A DNA stretch of 64,000 nt from Oribacterium sp. KHPX15 (lineage in GTDB: Bacteria > Bacillota > Clostridia > Lachnospirales > Lachnospiraceae), in contig NZ_FNRG01000005.1 of NCBI RefSeq assembly GCF_900107835.1, forward strand, positions 62,001 to 126,000. Reading direction: 5' to 3'. The notes under the pieces were generated by a model. It was not told the DNA's origin and searched no databases. It saw only the letters and a program-made list of their open reading frames with translations. Shown piece after piece: positions 34,091 through 43,488 of the stretch (the first letter of the stretch is position 1; each line of letters opens with the position of its first letter). The position numbers and the translations under genes are program-made.

Positions 34091-35644
34091 CTATCCTTCC
34101 CTGAAGACATTAAGCTTGTTATCCTGAAGAACGGATATAGCGTGTCTGACCTTATTGGCACCATGATTATACTCAAAAATTGCATTAAGTTCATCATCCG
34201 TATAATCATCAACATTTAATGCAGCTTCCCTTATGGATTCAAAGTATATCTTCCGATAGGGCATATTGCTCATCTCTAACCTGCCGGTAACCAGAGTTCC
34301 TGCGATAAAAGAAACCGGGATTGCCAATGCAAAAAACAGGCACACAAGTGAAAGAACTCCCGGATTGCTTCTCCGTCTCTTTCTGCTTTCCGGCTCCAGT
34401 CTTTTCTCTTTATGCCTGTACACCAGATATCTTTCATACCAGTCAGTAAAAAGCAGGCCATAGATCATTATGAGTCCCAGAACTCCCGGCATATACTGGA
34501 GTGAATATCTGCTCTGCCATGCGTAAATTTCTGTAAGAAAAATATATCTCGATAAAAATACCAGTGCATGGCTGCTGAGTCCGCTGACCATAAGTATAAG
34601 CGGAAAGACTGTTTTTTTGTAAATGCCTTTCCTGAAGAACAGTATAAATGCCAAAAGATAAGTTGCAACCACAATTGCTCCTGTGAGATATATATCACTG
34701 TAGCCTATGACTCCGAGCCCAAGCATTGACTCAAGACATGAGCCGGACAGCAATTCAGATGCAAAACCGTTAAGTATAAAGTGAACCGTGAACCCGGTCT
34801 GCTTTGTCAGCACTTCCATAAGTGTCACATCAGCGGCTCCTGCGTATTCATATCTTGCCATGGAATTGCTCCACAGAAACATTATCACCGGTATGGCTGT
34901 GGTTATCACATATATAGGGATGCGGCTTCTGTCCACATTCCGGTTTTTTATCACCAGCATATAAAGGGCTGACGCAATAAGGGCTGCGCAGTACTGTACT
35001 ATGTAGGGCCCGGCTGTCAAAAGTGCTATATATGGAAGCACAGTCAGAAGCACATCATCGTATCTCTTTTTTGTGCCTGTGAACACTCTCTCAAGAATGT
35101 AATAGTTATAAAAGAAGAGTCCGTAGCTAAGGAAGTGAGGGTAGCCTGAACCATTCAGGAGAAGCTCCCACTTGTTAAGACTGAATCCCACAGCCATAAG
35201 TGCAATAACAGAAAATACATTGAAATGCATTCTGTTTATGTAGAGGCTTACCGTAAACATCATGATAAGCACTCCCAATACCCCAAGAAGTCTGTCAAAG
35301 TTAACAGAATAGGAAAAAAACGTGACATTGATCCATCTTATCAGGTAGGTTACCGGTATACGGGTCAGTACATCCGGCACCAGGAAGCTTTCCTTTGCCA
35401 GGGTATCCGGAAGATAGCTGTTTATGAGCCTTATATAATCCGAATACACCACATCAAGAGATGCTCCCTTAATGTACCATAAAAGAAACATTGCCCCTGA
35501 AAACGGAAGAATCAAAACTATGCTCTGCCAGACCTTATAGCCGGGGCTTTGTATCCTTGCTTCATTTACAGCCTCGTGGTAGTTAAGGGCTTTTCTCTCT
35601 GAATCCTTATTTGATTTTATGCTATCACTTTTCTTTGACGGCAT
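34091..35644 (-). CDS. polytopic membrane protein of the glycan cluster
   Basis: A 517-residue protein with about eleven spans from residue 38 to 450 and a hydrophilic C-terminal domain of about 70 residues. The first extracytoplasmic loop has acidic residues (VVYSDYIRLINSYLPDTL), as in GT-C fold glycosyltransferases such as GtrII-like enzymes that use lipid-linked sugars. It overlaps the next gene upstream by 20 bases, and its own stop is 3 bases before rfbF. A role in adding a side sugar or in polymerising the surface glycan is inferred. Confidence 0.7.
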   Translation of the reverse strand: MPSKKSDSIKSNKDSERKALNYHEAVNEARIQSPGYKVWQSIVLILPFSGAMFLLWYIKGASLDVVYSDYIRLINSYLPDTLAKESFLVPDVLTRIPVTYLIRWINVTFFSYSVNFDRLLGVLGVLIMMFTVSLYINRMHFNVFSVIALMAVGFSLNKWELLLNGSGYPHFLSYGLFFYNYYILERVFTGTKKRYDDVLLTVLPYIALLTAGPYIVQYCAALIASALYMLVIKNRNVDRSRIPIYVITTAIPVIMFLWSNSMARYEYAGAADVTLMEVLTKQTGFTVHFILNGFASELLSGSCLESMLGLGVIGYSDIYLTGAIVVATYLLAFILFFRKGIYKKTVFPLILMVSGLSSHALVFLSRYIFLTEIYAWQSRYSLQYMPGVLGLIMIYGLLFTDWYERYLVYRHKEKRLEPESRKRRRSNPGVLSLVCLFFALAIPVSFIAGTLVTGRLEMSNMPYRKIYFESIREAALNVDDYTDDELNAIFEYNHGANKVRHAISVLQDNKLNVFREG

Positions 35645-37370
35645 CCCAATCTGCCTTTCCGAATATCTGATCTGTTATATCTATATATTCCCTTTGATCG
35701 GTGCTTTCAAGAAGTATTACGGAATTTTCATAGGCTGCATACTCCGGAAGCTCCGACACATCATTGATAAAATGTACTTCAGATCCCTGACCGGTTTTCT
35801 CCGGATCATAGGGTTTATAGAAATACTCCCCGTAGAAATCTGTCATACCATATTTATTGTAAAAAATATAGGTCTGTCGTACTCCCAGAAAATCCTGATA
35901 TTTTCCTATGGTCTGATCTGCAAGAGAGTTAACTCTGTCAAGCTCAGTAAAGAAAAAAATGTTTCTGAAATTACTTCTGTAAAGCTGCTCCACCGGGATC
36001 ATGAGACAACAGTAGAGGATAAACATTACCGCAAAACATATAACACCTTTAGATGAAAAATCCGCAGTTTTTCTCCGGCGGGAACGGTTGTCCACATGGG
36101 TTTCCGGGTTGTCCACTGCCTGAGAATGGCCTGATTTCGCGGTTTTTGCCTCTGCTAGCTTCCCGAACATATAACAAACATAGAGAAGCGCGGCTGTGTA
36201 GCTTACATAAATCCACCGTATCTCAAGTCTTACGGTTATGGAGCTGCAGCCAATGCATAGGGCTATAAAGCTTATGAACAACAGGTTTTGTAAAATATCA
36301 TAGAGTGGTTCTTTGGTTTTAAGGCTTTCCTTTATGAAGTAAATCATCATGGCGAAAAGCACGATCCAGCTTAAATAAACAAGGGTGTGAACCCATAAAG
36401 GTGTTTCACTCCAGTTTATTCCGGAGAGATAGGATTCTCCTGCATTAACTCCAAAGATGTACTGAACCTGCTGCAGGGCATACATAAATGCCTGACTGAG
36501 TTCAAAGGTTTCTGAAACCTTTGTTCCTGCCGTACCCACCGGCATTGCCTGACCGGCGATGATCCGCCTGATTCCGAAGAAAAAAATTACTTCGAGAAGA
36601 GGAATGGCTGCCTTCAGAACATAGTCACTTATTCTTCTTTGATCTAAACCGGATCTCCGTAGCTTTTGATCTTTTTCAATCTGATACTTATCACGGAGGT
36701 TAACATCCGAAACCGTTTCCCTGCTCCTGCCTTTTAATCCTGTTAGAATAAGAGAAAGATAAAACAGCGGAAACAATGCCAGAAATCTCTCATGGGTAAA
36801 CAACACAAGAAAGTAGCAAAGGCAGGCCAAATTGTAGTAAATACTCTGTCCAACTTCCGAAAACTTATAAAGAAGGTAAAGCACTGAAATCGCCAGACTA
36901 AGAGCCATGGTTTCCAGAAGTCCCAGAACCTGTCCTATCTGGTATCCCGCAAAATGTGATCCGAGATACATGGCTGCGGTAAAAAATGAAACAATCTGTC
37001 CCGCAAGCATTTCCTTTCCTTTAAGTTTAAAGGTTTTTGTAAATCCCAGAGAAAAGAAATATATAAGAAAGGAGACAGCTATATTTATCACTGTATTGAA
37101 CAGGGCATAGTAGTTTACATGCCGGCCCACGATAACAAACTCAAGGTAACTGAGAGCCCAGTAAAAAGGTCTGAAATTACCCTTTGTTTTCATGGGGAAG
37201 GTAAACTCCCAGAAATTTTCCTCCCCATAATAGGACCATAGATAAAGATCATCTCCGTAAAGTCCTCTTATCTGGATTTTTCGATTTATAAACAAACCAA
37301 TTAAAATAAGTGCAAAAAGTGCAGGAAGCACCATTTGCACCTGTTGTTTAGTTATCTTTTTTATTTTCAT
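35625..37370 (-). CDS. polytopic membrane protein, probable GT-C-type transferase
   Basis: A 581-residue protein with about eleven spans. The loop after span 1 has YGDDLYLWSYY (about 38-48); an early loop with paired acidic residues is the usual catalytic feature of GT-C glycosyltransferases. The C-terminal 100 residues after the last span look extracytoplasmic (YIFYNKYGMTDFYGEYFY). It overlaps the family 2 transferase gene by 23 bases and the next membrane-protein gene by 20, so the three are coupled. Family assignment is by architecture only. Confidence 0.68.
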   Translation of the reverse strand: MKIKKITKQQVQMVLPALFALILIGLFINRKIQIRGLYGDDLYLWSYYGEENFWEFTFPMKTKGNFRPFYWALSYLEFVIVGRHVNYYALFNTVINIAVSFLIYFFSLGFTKTFKLKGKEMLAGQIVSFFTAAMYLGSHFAGYQIGQVLGLLETMALSLAISVLYLLYKFSEVGQSIYYNLACLCYFLVLFTHERFLALFPLFYLSLILTGLKGRSRETVSDVNLRDKYQIEKDQKLRRSGLDQRRISDYVLKAAIPLLEVIFFFGIRRIIAGQAMPVGTAGTKVSETFELSQAFMYALQQVQYIFGVNAGESYLSGINWSETPLWVHTLVYLSWIVLFAMMIYFIKESLKTKEPLYDILQNLLFISFIALCIGCSSITVRLEIRWIYVSYTAALLYVCYMFGKLAEAKTAKSGHSQAVDNPETHVDNRSRRRKTADFSSKGVICFAVMFILYCCLMIPVEQLYRSNFRNIFFFTELDRVNSLADQTIGKYQDFLGVRQTYIFYNKYGMTDFYGEYFYKPYDPEKTGQGSEVHFINDVSELPEYAAYENSVILLESTDQREYIDITDQIFGKADWDAVKEK

Positions 37371-38175
37371 ATGCTCCGTATGCTTTCTTATAGAAATGCA
37401 TGAGTAATGCGGCTATAGGTGCAGGATGCAGCTTTCTGAACATCTCCTCTTCCTCCAGCTCACGGTTATGGTTCTCGATATTACGCATGGTCTCAGCTCC
37501 CGGATGGATGCGATAAGCCATAAGGGATTTCTCGATAACTATGAATCTTCCGGGCTCTTTCGCAAGTCTTACCAGAGTTTCCCAGTCTATGGCAAACTTA
37601 TAATCGTTTCTGAAGAGAGGCGCAGGGCAGTAGGAAACATTGTAGGTGCATGTTGGGCAGCCTATGCCGTTTCCGTATTTTAATGCCGACAGCTTTACTC
37701 CGGTCTTATGGGCTTTGCTATGATCCCTTAAGCGCCATCTGAGTAACCTCTTTACCCGCTCTGAAGTTCCGGGGATAGTATTTCCCTCTCCGTCGATGGT
37801 ATCGTAACGGCAGCAGAAAAGAGACATATCCGGAAACACACTATAGGCATTTAAAAGCGCTTTGGTATAATCCGGAAAATACAGATCATCCTGATGAGCT
37901 ATGGTTACGAGAGGAGCCAGCCGGCTCCCCTCTTCATATGCAAAATTCCAATCTTCCTTAAGTCCGTGTTTTCCGTTTCTCACATATACCGGATACCCGA
38001 ACCGGGCACTGCATTCAGTGATGAATTTATTGGGTGTAGAGGTACAGATGATAACCTTACTCTCCATACTCTGGTTTTTCAGAGAATTAAGAAGATATGG
38101 AAGATATTCGGATTCCCCGTATGCGGCTACCGCAAAGCAATGCTTATACTTTTTCACACTCTGTATCCTCCCCAA
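37348..38175 (-). CDS. family 2 glycosyltransferase
   Basis: A 275-residue cytoplasmic GT-A transferase. It begins FAVAAYGESEYLPYLLNSLKNQS, and the metal-binding region TIAHQDDLYFPDYTKALLNAY (around 91-111) carries the aspartates. No membrane span follows. It lies between the giant transferase gene (59 bases) and the first membrane-protein gene (overlap). Sugar and acceptor unknown. Confidence 0.88.
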   Translation of the reverse strand: MGRIQSVKKYKHCFAVAAYGESEYLPYLLNSLKNQSMESKVIICTSTPNKFITECSARFGYPVYVRNGKHGLKEDWNFAYEEGSRLAPLVTIAHQDDLYFPDYTKALLNAYSVFPDMSLFCCRYDTIDGEGNTIPGTSERVKRLLRWRLRDHSKAHKTGVKLSALKYGNGIGCPTCTYNVSYCPAPLFRNDYKFAIDWETLVRLAKEPGRFIVIEKSLMAYRIHPGAETMRNIENHNRELEEEEMFRKLHPAPIAALLMHFYKKAYGAYENKKDN

Positions 38176-38234
38176 AAACCGGATTTATCCGGAAATCCAT
38201 CATCCAAATGCTCGTCTTAACGGATTAAAAAATC

Positions 38235-41200
38235 TCACTTCCTGTAGTCTGATTCAAAATCATCACGGATCTTGTTCCATGCTCCCTCAGGAGAGTAGAA
38301 ATCCTCTATGAACTGTACTGCCCTCCTGGACATATTCTCAATATCATAGGTGTTGTTATAAAGGTTTATAACATCTTCGGCAAAGCCCTCTTCCGTATCC
38401 TGAATATGGAGAGCGGTTGAAGCTTCCGGTATTCCCTCAGCTCCGCAGGAGGTAGTTACCACGGCTGCACCGGCATGGAGTGCTTCCACCACCTTGCCCT
38501 TTACACCTGCACCGAAACGGAGAGGTACAACTACAACTCTGTTCCTGCGGTAAAGCTCATCCAGCTCTTCGATGGTAACAAAGCCGAGAACATTGATATC
38601 CGGACGGTTGTTAAGAGCAAGCACCTCTTCATCAGCCTTGGAGCCGGCAACATTAAGCACTATATCCGGAATGCGGGCTCTTATCTTTGGAAGGATCTCG
38701 TTGGCAAACCAGAGGAGACCATCCTTGTTTGGCGGATGTCCGAAACCACCCACAAACAGAAGTCCCTGCTTGTTTGCGTAATCCTCATCCAGCACCGCCG
38801 GCTCATCATATACATAGGCGGTAATGCCTTTGACGTTAATCGTAGGATCCTCTTTACGCACGATTTCTGCTTCCACTTCTGACGGGAAGTAGCTTGCGTC
38901 AGCCTTACGCATAACACCATACTCGATGTTGTGCCAGTACTCTGCATCCTCTTTAGTCTTCTCGTCATGATTAAGCTCATACTCTCTCATGAGACGAAGA
39001 GAATGAAGGTCGTGACCGAAGTAGATAACCTTTACATCGGTGTTATCGCGGAAATAGTCAATGTACTTCGTTGCTATATGAGGTCTGTTGAGATATGCGA
39101 TATTAATAAACTTCTTATTCTTATCTATCCACTCCCAGATGCCGGCCTGCATGGTATTTCCATACAGAACCTCGATGCCCATCTGCTGAAGCTCTGAAGT
39201 GTAAGGTTCCTCATGAGCGAAATTATCTCCAAGGAATTTAACCTTGTAGCCAACGCTCTTGAACAGCTTCATATACTGATAGTCAAGCTTGGATCCCGCA
39301 TCCTTATCCCATGTGGGCACATAGTGATCCACCACAAGGATATACTTGCTGTTCTGTCCACGCTCCCGGGCCGCAAAAGGATTGGGATTTCCGTCATTAA
39401 CGGACTGTGATTTCAGTTCCTCAGCCCACTTCTCCTTAAACTTCTCCTGATTAACCACCTGATAATGCTTAAGTCCCGAAGTATCCTGGGTATCCGTTCC
39501 GTTGGATATTCCCTCAAAGTGAGTGATAACGGATTTCGGCTGGAACACAACCTTCTTTCCATGCTTACGTACTTCAAAGGCAAGGTCCGTATCCTCATAA
39601 TATGCCGGAGCGAATCTCTCATCGAATCCGCCGATTTCCTTCCAGAGATCGGTACGGATCATGATGGCTGCACCTGAAATGTAGTCAACTTCCTTTACGT
39701 AATTGTATTCCGGCTCCTCCGGATCCTGGAGTCTTCCGTAATTCCAGCCTGAGCCGTCTGACCAGATGATGCCGCCGGCCTCCTGGAGACGTCCGTCGGG
39801 ATAAACCAGCTTTGAACCCACCATACCGATGGAATCATCGCTTTCTATAAGCGAAACCAAAGAATCAAGCCAGCCTGCATTAACCTTGGTATCATTGTTA
39901 AGGAAGAAAATGTACTTACCTTTGGCAATCTCAGCTGCCTGGTTACAGTTCTTAAGGAAGCCCATATTCTCACGGTTTCTTGCGATAACCAGGTTATCTG
40001 CATAAAAACCGATCTCTCTTGTGGCATCCGTTGACACGTCATCCGCTATGATGACCTCGTAAGGAGTCTTCTCAAAATCAGTGTTTTCCTTGATGCTTAT
40101 GAGGCACTGATAGGTATAGTTTATCTGGTTGTAGCAGGGTATAACGATGCTTACCAGAGGCTTATCTGTTTTTTCAAAGCTTACCTTTCCGTACTCACTG
40201 TAGGCAGATCCTATATTGAAGTCACCTCTTATACGGTTCTTGCCCTCAGCAGTGAAGAACAGGGGTAATGTTTTCACCGGGTGTCTGAAGCTCTGACCAA
40301 TATAGTAAAGCACCTTACGTTTGCGGGAGCCCTCCGGGAATCTTCTGTTATAGGCATTGCTTATCTTTTGAGACAGCTTACCCCTGATTCCCATACGAAG
40401 TCTATAGTATTCACGCTCTTTTATGAGAGTGTCAATGTCTCTCTCATGGGTCTCGATGACCTTTGTAAGGTTCGCCACATGAACAGCAGTAAGTCTGTTA
40501 ACCTCACGCTCCTTTTTGAGAGCGATCTTATTCTCTTCGTTTCTCTGACCGAGAACTATGAGATCATTTTCTGCTACCGCAAGTCTTCCCTTAAGCTCAT
40601 TAAATCTGTGGACAGTCACCTTATTCTCGTAATAAGCATTGATATTGCTGTCCTGACCGTCTCCGTGGACATAAACCTGGAATTCCTGCTCCTTGTCAAG
40701 AAGCTCATTACACTCCGGAGTAGTGAATCCAAAGTTACGCATAAATCCAAAAAGATCATCATAACTGAGCTCACTTCTGTAGGAAAGATACCAGTAATAA
40801 AGTATTCTGAACTGTAAAAATCTTACATCCACAGCCTCGGTCAGTACCCACTCGCAGTCTATGAGGGTGGGCTTACCGTTAACCATGATAACATTATCAA
40901 AGAGGCAGTCGAGATTTGCCGGTTTTATCTCACCGTCTCTCTTGCCTATAACCATATCAACGGATTCCACAAGCTCCTTTACCGGAGCAACTCCGTCTTT
41001 TATGAGATCCGCAAGGAGTCTTCCGAGATTCTTTCCTTCAAGATAGGGATAAATCTGGTAGCTTAAACGCTGGAAATCTCCCAAAGCATGACTTGTTTCC
41101 TCAGCCTTAAGCACATCCAGTGTAGGATTAACCTCACGCTGCTCCTTAGCCTTGGCTGTAAGAGAATCGATGTGAGCATTAGCCTCAGGAGTGATACCTG

Positions 41201-41936
41201 ACTTTGCCACATGCTTAATGTCTCTGCTGTCTTTATATATAACTGTCTTTATGGCATACTCCGGCTTGCGGCTTGAGTTGTACTTAATATAAACGGGACG
41301 GTACTTTCTGTAGTCCTTTGCACGACTTTTGTGTGATCCCTTAGGCTGGAAAATGAAGAAGTATGACGGTGCAAACTCCTGAAATTCGTTTTCCTTTACC
41401 AGAAGGCCTATCTTCTCTGTTTCATCAGAAGGTCCCGGTAAACGTTCATCCGTATAAAAATTAAGAGGCATCTTTAATTCAGGAACAGGATAATACATCC
41501 ATTCCTTTGACTCAGGCTCTTTCTCCTTAAGCTTTTCGCGAAGAGCCTTCACCTCTGACCAGCGCATATAGACGGTGTCTCCCTCTTTTTCTCCCGAAGC
41601 GAGACGATCAATGTCCAGGGCATTCTCTATACCAAGCAGGATGCAGCCACCCTCTTTAAGCCAGGTGCCGGAGAGGGACTTAAACATGCCTTCGAGATCA
41701 CCCTTAAATATCTTAAGCACTCTTCTTGTGAGAACCGGGATGATAATGTAATCATATGCTGTCTCATCAAGTCTTCTGGAAACATTACGGACTCTCTTTT
41801 GAAGTAGTTCTATGAAGGGAGCAGTATACTCTTTGTCTCCCAGTACCAGAACTGAGGCATCTCTTTCCATGCCTGTGGTCATATCATCAAAATAGAACCA
41901 CTCTATCAAATTGGTCTTATGATGTGTGAAACTCAT
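38235..41936 (-). CDS. 1233-residue multi-domain glycosyltransferase (MTase-like, kinase-like, GT2, GT4)
   Basis: Four regions are visible. Residues about 25-140 resemble a degenerate SAM-methyltransferase (ASVLVLGDKEY, YDYIIIPV, LKEGGCILLGIENAL). Residues about 190-400 resemble an aminoglycoside-kinase-like fold (YQIYPYLEGKNLG, NLDCLFDNVIMVNGKPTLIDCEW). A coiled coil follows (about 440-510). A GT2 domain is at about 595-830 (VSIVIPCYNQ, FFLNNDTKVN, YYEDTDLAFEV). A GT4-type domain ends the protein at about 870-1233 (FVGGFGHPPNKDG, PLRFGAGVKGKVVEALHAGAAVV). It starts by a 4-base ATGA overlap with the Wzt-like gene. Multi-activity chain synthesis or chain-length control at the export complex is inferred. 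Confidence 0.85.
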   Translation of the reverse strand: MSFTHHKTNLIEWFYFDDMTTGMERDASVLVLGDKEYTAPFIELLQKRVRNVSRRLDETAYDYIIIPVLTRRVLKIFKGDLEGMFKSLSGTWLKEGGCILLGIENALDIDRLASGEKEGDTVYMRWSEVKALREKLKEKEPESKEWMYYPVPELKMPLNFYTDERLPGPSDETEKIGLLVKENEFQEFAPSYFFIFQPKGSHKSRAKDYRKYRPVYIKYNSSRKPEYAIKTVIYKDSRDIKHVAKSGITPEANAHIDSLTAKAKEQREVNPTLDVLKAEETSHALGDFQRLSYQIYPYLEGKNLGRLLADLIKDGVAPVKELVESVDMVIGKRDGEIKPANLDCLFDNVIMVNGKPTLIDCEWVLTEAVDVRFLQFRILYYWYLSYRSELSYDDLFGFMRNFGFTTPECNELLDKEQEFQVYVHGDGQDSNINAYYENKVTVHRFNELKGRLAVAENDLIVLGQRNEENKIALKKEREVNRLTAVHVANLTKVIETHERDIDTLIKEREYYRLRMGIRGKLSQKISNAYNRRFPEGSRKRKVLYYIGQSFRHPVKTLPLFFTAEGKNRIRGDFNIGSAYSEYGKVSFEKTDKPLVSIVIPCYNQINYTYQCLISIKENTDFEKTPYEVIIADDVSTDATREIGFYADNLVIARNRENMGFLKNCNQAAEIAKGKYIFFLNNDTKVNAGWLDSLVSLIESDDSIGMVGSKLVYPDGRLQEAGGIIWSDGSGWNYGRLQDPEEPEYNYVKEVDYISGAAIMIRTDLWKEIGGFDERFAPAYYEDTDLAFEVRKHGKKVVFQPKSVITHFEGISNGTDTQDTSGLKHYQVVNQEKFKEKWAEELKSQSVNDGNPNPFAARERGQNSKYILVVDHYVPTWDKDAGSKLDYQYMKLFKSVGYKVKFLGDNFAHEEPYTSELQQMGIEVLYGNTMQAGIWEWIDKNKKFINIAYLNRPHIATKYIDYFRDNTDVKVIYFGHDLHSLRLMREYELNHDEKTKEDAEYWHNIEYGVMRKADASYFPSEVEAEIVRKEDPTINVKGITAYVYDEPAVLDEDYANKQGLLFVGGFGHPPNKDGLLWFANEILPKIRARIPDIVLNVAGSKADEEVLALNNRPDINVLGFVTIEELDELYRRNRVVVVPLRFGAGVKGKVVEALHAGAAVVTTSCGAEGIPEASTALHIQDTEEGFAEDVINLYNNTYDIENMSRRAVQFIEDFYSPEGAWNKIRDDFESDYRK

Positions 41937-43396
41937 TGTCTGTTATGCCTTTCCAGAGTCACCTTCGACTCCATGTCGTAAACACCGACTGTGTTTTTGT
42001 TTGAGAGCACTGTGATAGATGCTACATCATATTTTCTGTCATAGACCACGTGCTCTCCCTGCTCAAAACCTGTGCAGGACATACTGAGAAGGTACTCTCC
42101 CCCCTGCAGCGTCATACGTTGTGTGAAGGTGCAGACATATTCATCGCCTTCCTTAACGGGTTCAATGCCGCACTCCTCGATCATTGTATTGGTGCCTGTA
42201 AGATCCGCGCCTCTTTTATCTTTTATTGTGAATGTAAAAATCGGAGCTTCCAAAGGTGCATTGAAACGTATCTTTTCCTTTATGGAGAAGGTTTCTCCCT
42301 TAACTATGACGTTTGTAACCTTTCCTCTTTGATCCAGTATACCGAGATCATAAATAGACGCCCTTCCGTCACCATAATGCTGAAGATTAGGATTCAGATT
42401 AAGCTCGTCCTGCATCAGGTGACCACTGTCAGGATTGTCATATTCCGGCCCGTTATCATTTTCCGGTCCGGATGATCCTTCTCTATCCTTCATGGCGGCT
42501 GCGCCAATGCTGTCAACGCCGAAATCCTGCCCATCTATAAAGGAAACGGCTGCATCAGCATCCCGCTTCTTCTCGATATTCTTTTTATCCTCTTCGGTAA
42601 ATCTTCCGGCAAGGATTTTTTTATAAAGATCAACCATCTCTCCCGGTTTTCCCTCAGCGATCTTTTCTCCTTTATTTATAAGGACAACTCTGTCACAGTA
42701 TTTCATTACAGATCCGAGATCATGAGTAACCATCAGAATGGTGGTTCCGTTTCTGCGGAGTTCATCCATGCGGTGATAACATTTGGCCTGGAAGAAGACA
42801 TCTCCTACCGAAAGAGCCTCATCCACGATGAGTATCTCGGGATCCATGGCCACGTACATTGCGAAGGCGAGTCTTACGAACATACCGCTGGAATAGCTTT
42901 TCACAGGCTGGTTCACGAAATCTCCAATGTCTGCGAAGTCCAGGATTTCCTGAAGCTTTTCATCCATCTGCTCCTTTGTGAAACCCATCATGGTTCCGTT
43001 CATGTAGACATTCTCTATTCCGGTATAATCAGGATTGAATCCGGCGCCAAGTTCAAGAAGGGCACATATTATACCCTTTATGTTCACCTCTCCATCAGAC
43101 GGAGTAAGGACTCCGGTTATTATCTTAAGGATGGTGGATTTACCGGAACCGTTTGTTCCGATGATACCCACGGACTCACCCTTACCGACTTTGAAATTTA
43201 TATGATTAAGAGCATAAAAATCACGATGATAATTCTTATGGGTCAGGCTGACTGCTTCTTTGAGTCTGTCTATGGGCTTATCGTAGAGTCTGTAGATCTT
43301 TGTCACATCTTTTACGTCTATGACGAAGCCGCTGTCCCCAGGGGTTTCATTATCACCGGCATTTTTGCTTGTATTTTTTATTTCATTATCTGCCAT
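41933..43396 (-). CDS. Wzt-like polysaccharide ABC transporter ATPase with C-terminal glycan-binding domain
   Basis: A 487-residue protein. The ABC domain covers about 25-260: Walker A GTNGSGKSTILK, signature YSSGMFVRLAFAM (the short form typical of Wzt/TagH), Walker B ILIVDEALSVGD. After a charged linker (about 270-340), the C-terminal 150 residues resemble the Wzt carbohydrate-binding domain (GRASIYDLGILDQRGKVTNVIVKGE onward). It would power export of a finished lipid-linked glycan. No Wzm/TagG permease is in the window. The start at 43396 has GGAG 9 bases upstream; an in-frame ATG at 43456 would read through the terminator-like hairpin. Confidence 0.9.
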   Translation of the reverse strand: MADNEIKNTSKNAGDNETPGDSGFVIDVKDVTKIYRLYDKPIDRLKEAVSLTHKNYHRDFYALNHINFKVGKGESVGIIGTNGSGKSTILKIITGVLTPSDGEVNIKGIICALLELGAGFNPDYTGIENVYMNGTMMGFTKEQMDEKLQEILDFADIGDFVNQPVKSYSSGMFVRLAFAMYVAMDPEILIVDEALSVGDVFFQAKCYHRMDELRRNGTTILMVTHDLGSVMKYCDRVVLINKGEKIAEGKPGEMVDLYKKILAGRFTEEDKKNIEKKRDADAAVSFIDGQDFGVDSIGAAAMKDREGSSGPENDNGPEYDNPDSGHLMQDELNLNPNLQHYGDGRASIYDLGILDQRGKVTNVIVKGETFSIKEKIRFNAPLEAPIFTFTIKDKRGADLTGTNTMIEECGIEPVKEGDEYVCTFTQRMTLQGGEYLLSMSCTGFEQGEHVVYDRKYDVASITVLSNKNTVGVYDMESKVTLERHNRQ

Positions 43397-43401
43397 AAAA
43401 A

Positions 43402-43436
43402 AATTCTCCAGATGCGCTGGTGCGCATTTGGAGAAT
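43402..43436 (-). terminator. terminator hairpin overlapping the wzt-like ribosome site
   Basis: Arms 43403-43417 and 43422-43436 pair with one mismatch around loop TGGT, and on the minus strand are followed by TTTTTTT that runs into the ATG at 43396. The distal arm contains the GGAG ribosome site. It follows the secreted-protein stop by 53 bases. It can end that transcript and, if read through, would hide the ribosome site. Confidence 0.75.
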
Positions 43437-43488
43437 ATAATAGCATATTTCTTCATATTTTACCACACCGCTGAACTGTTACTATTAA

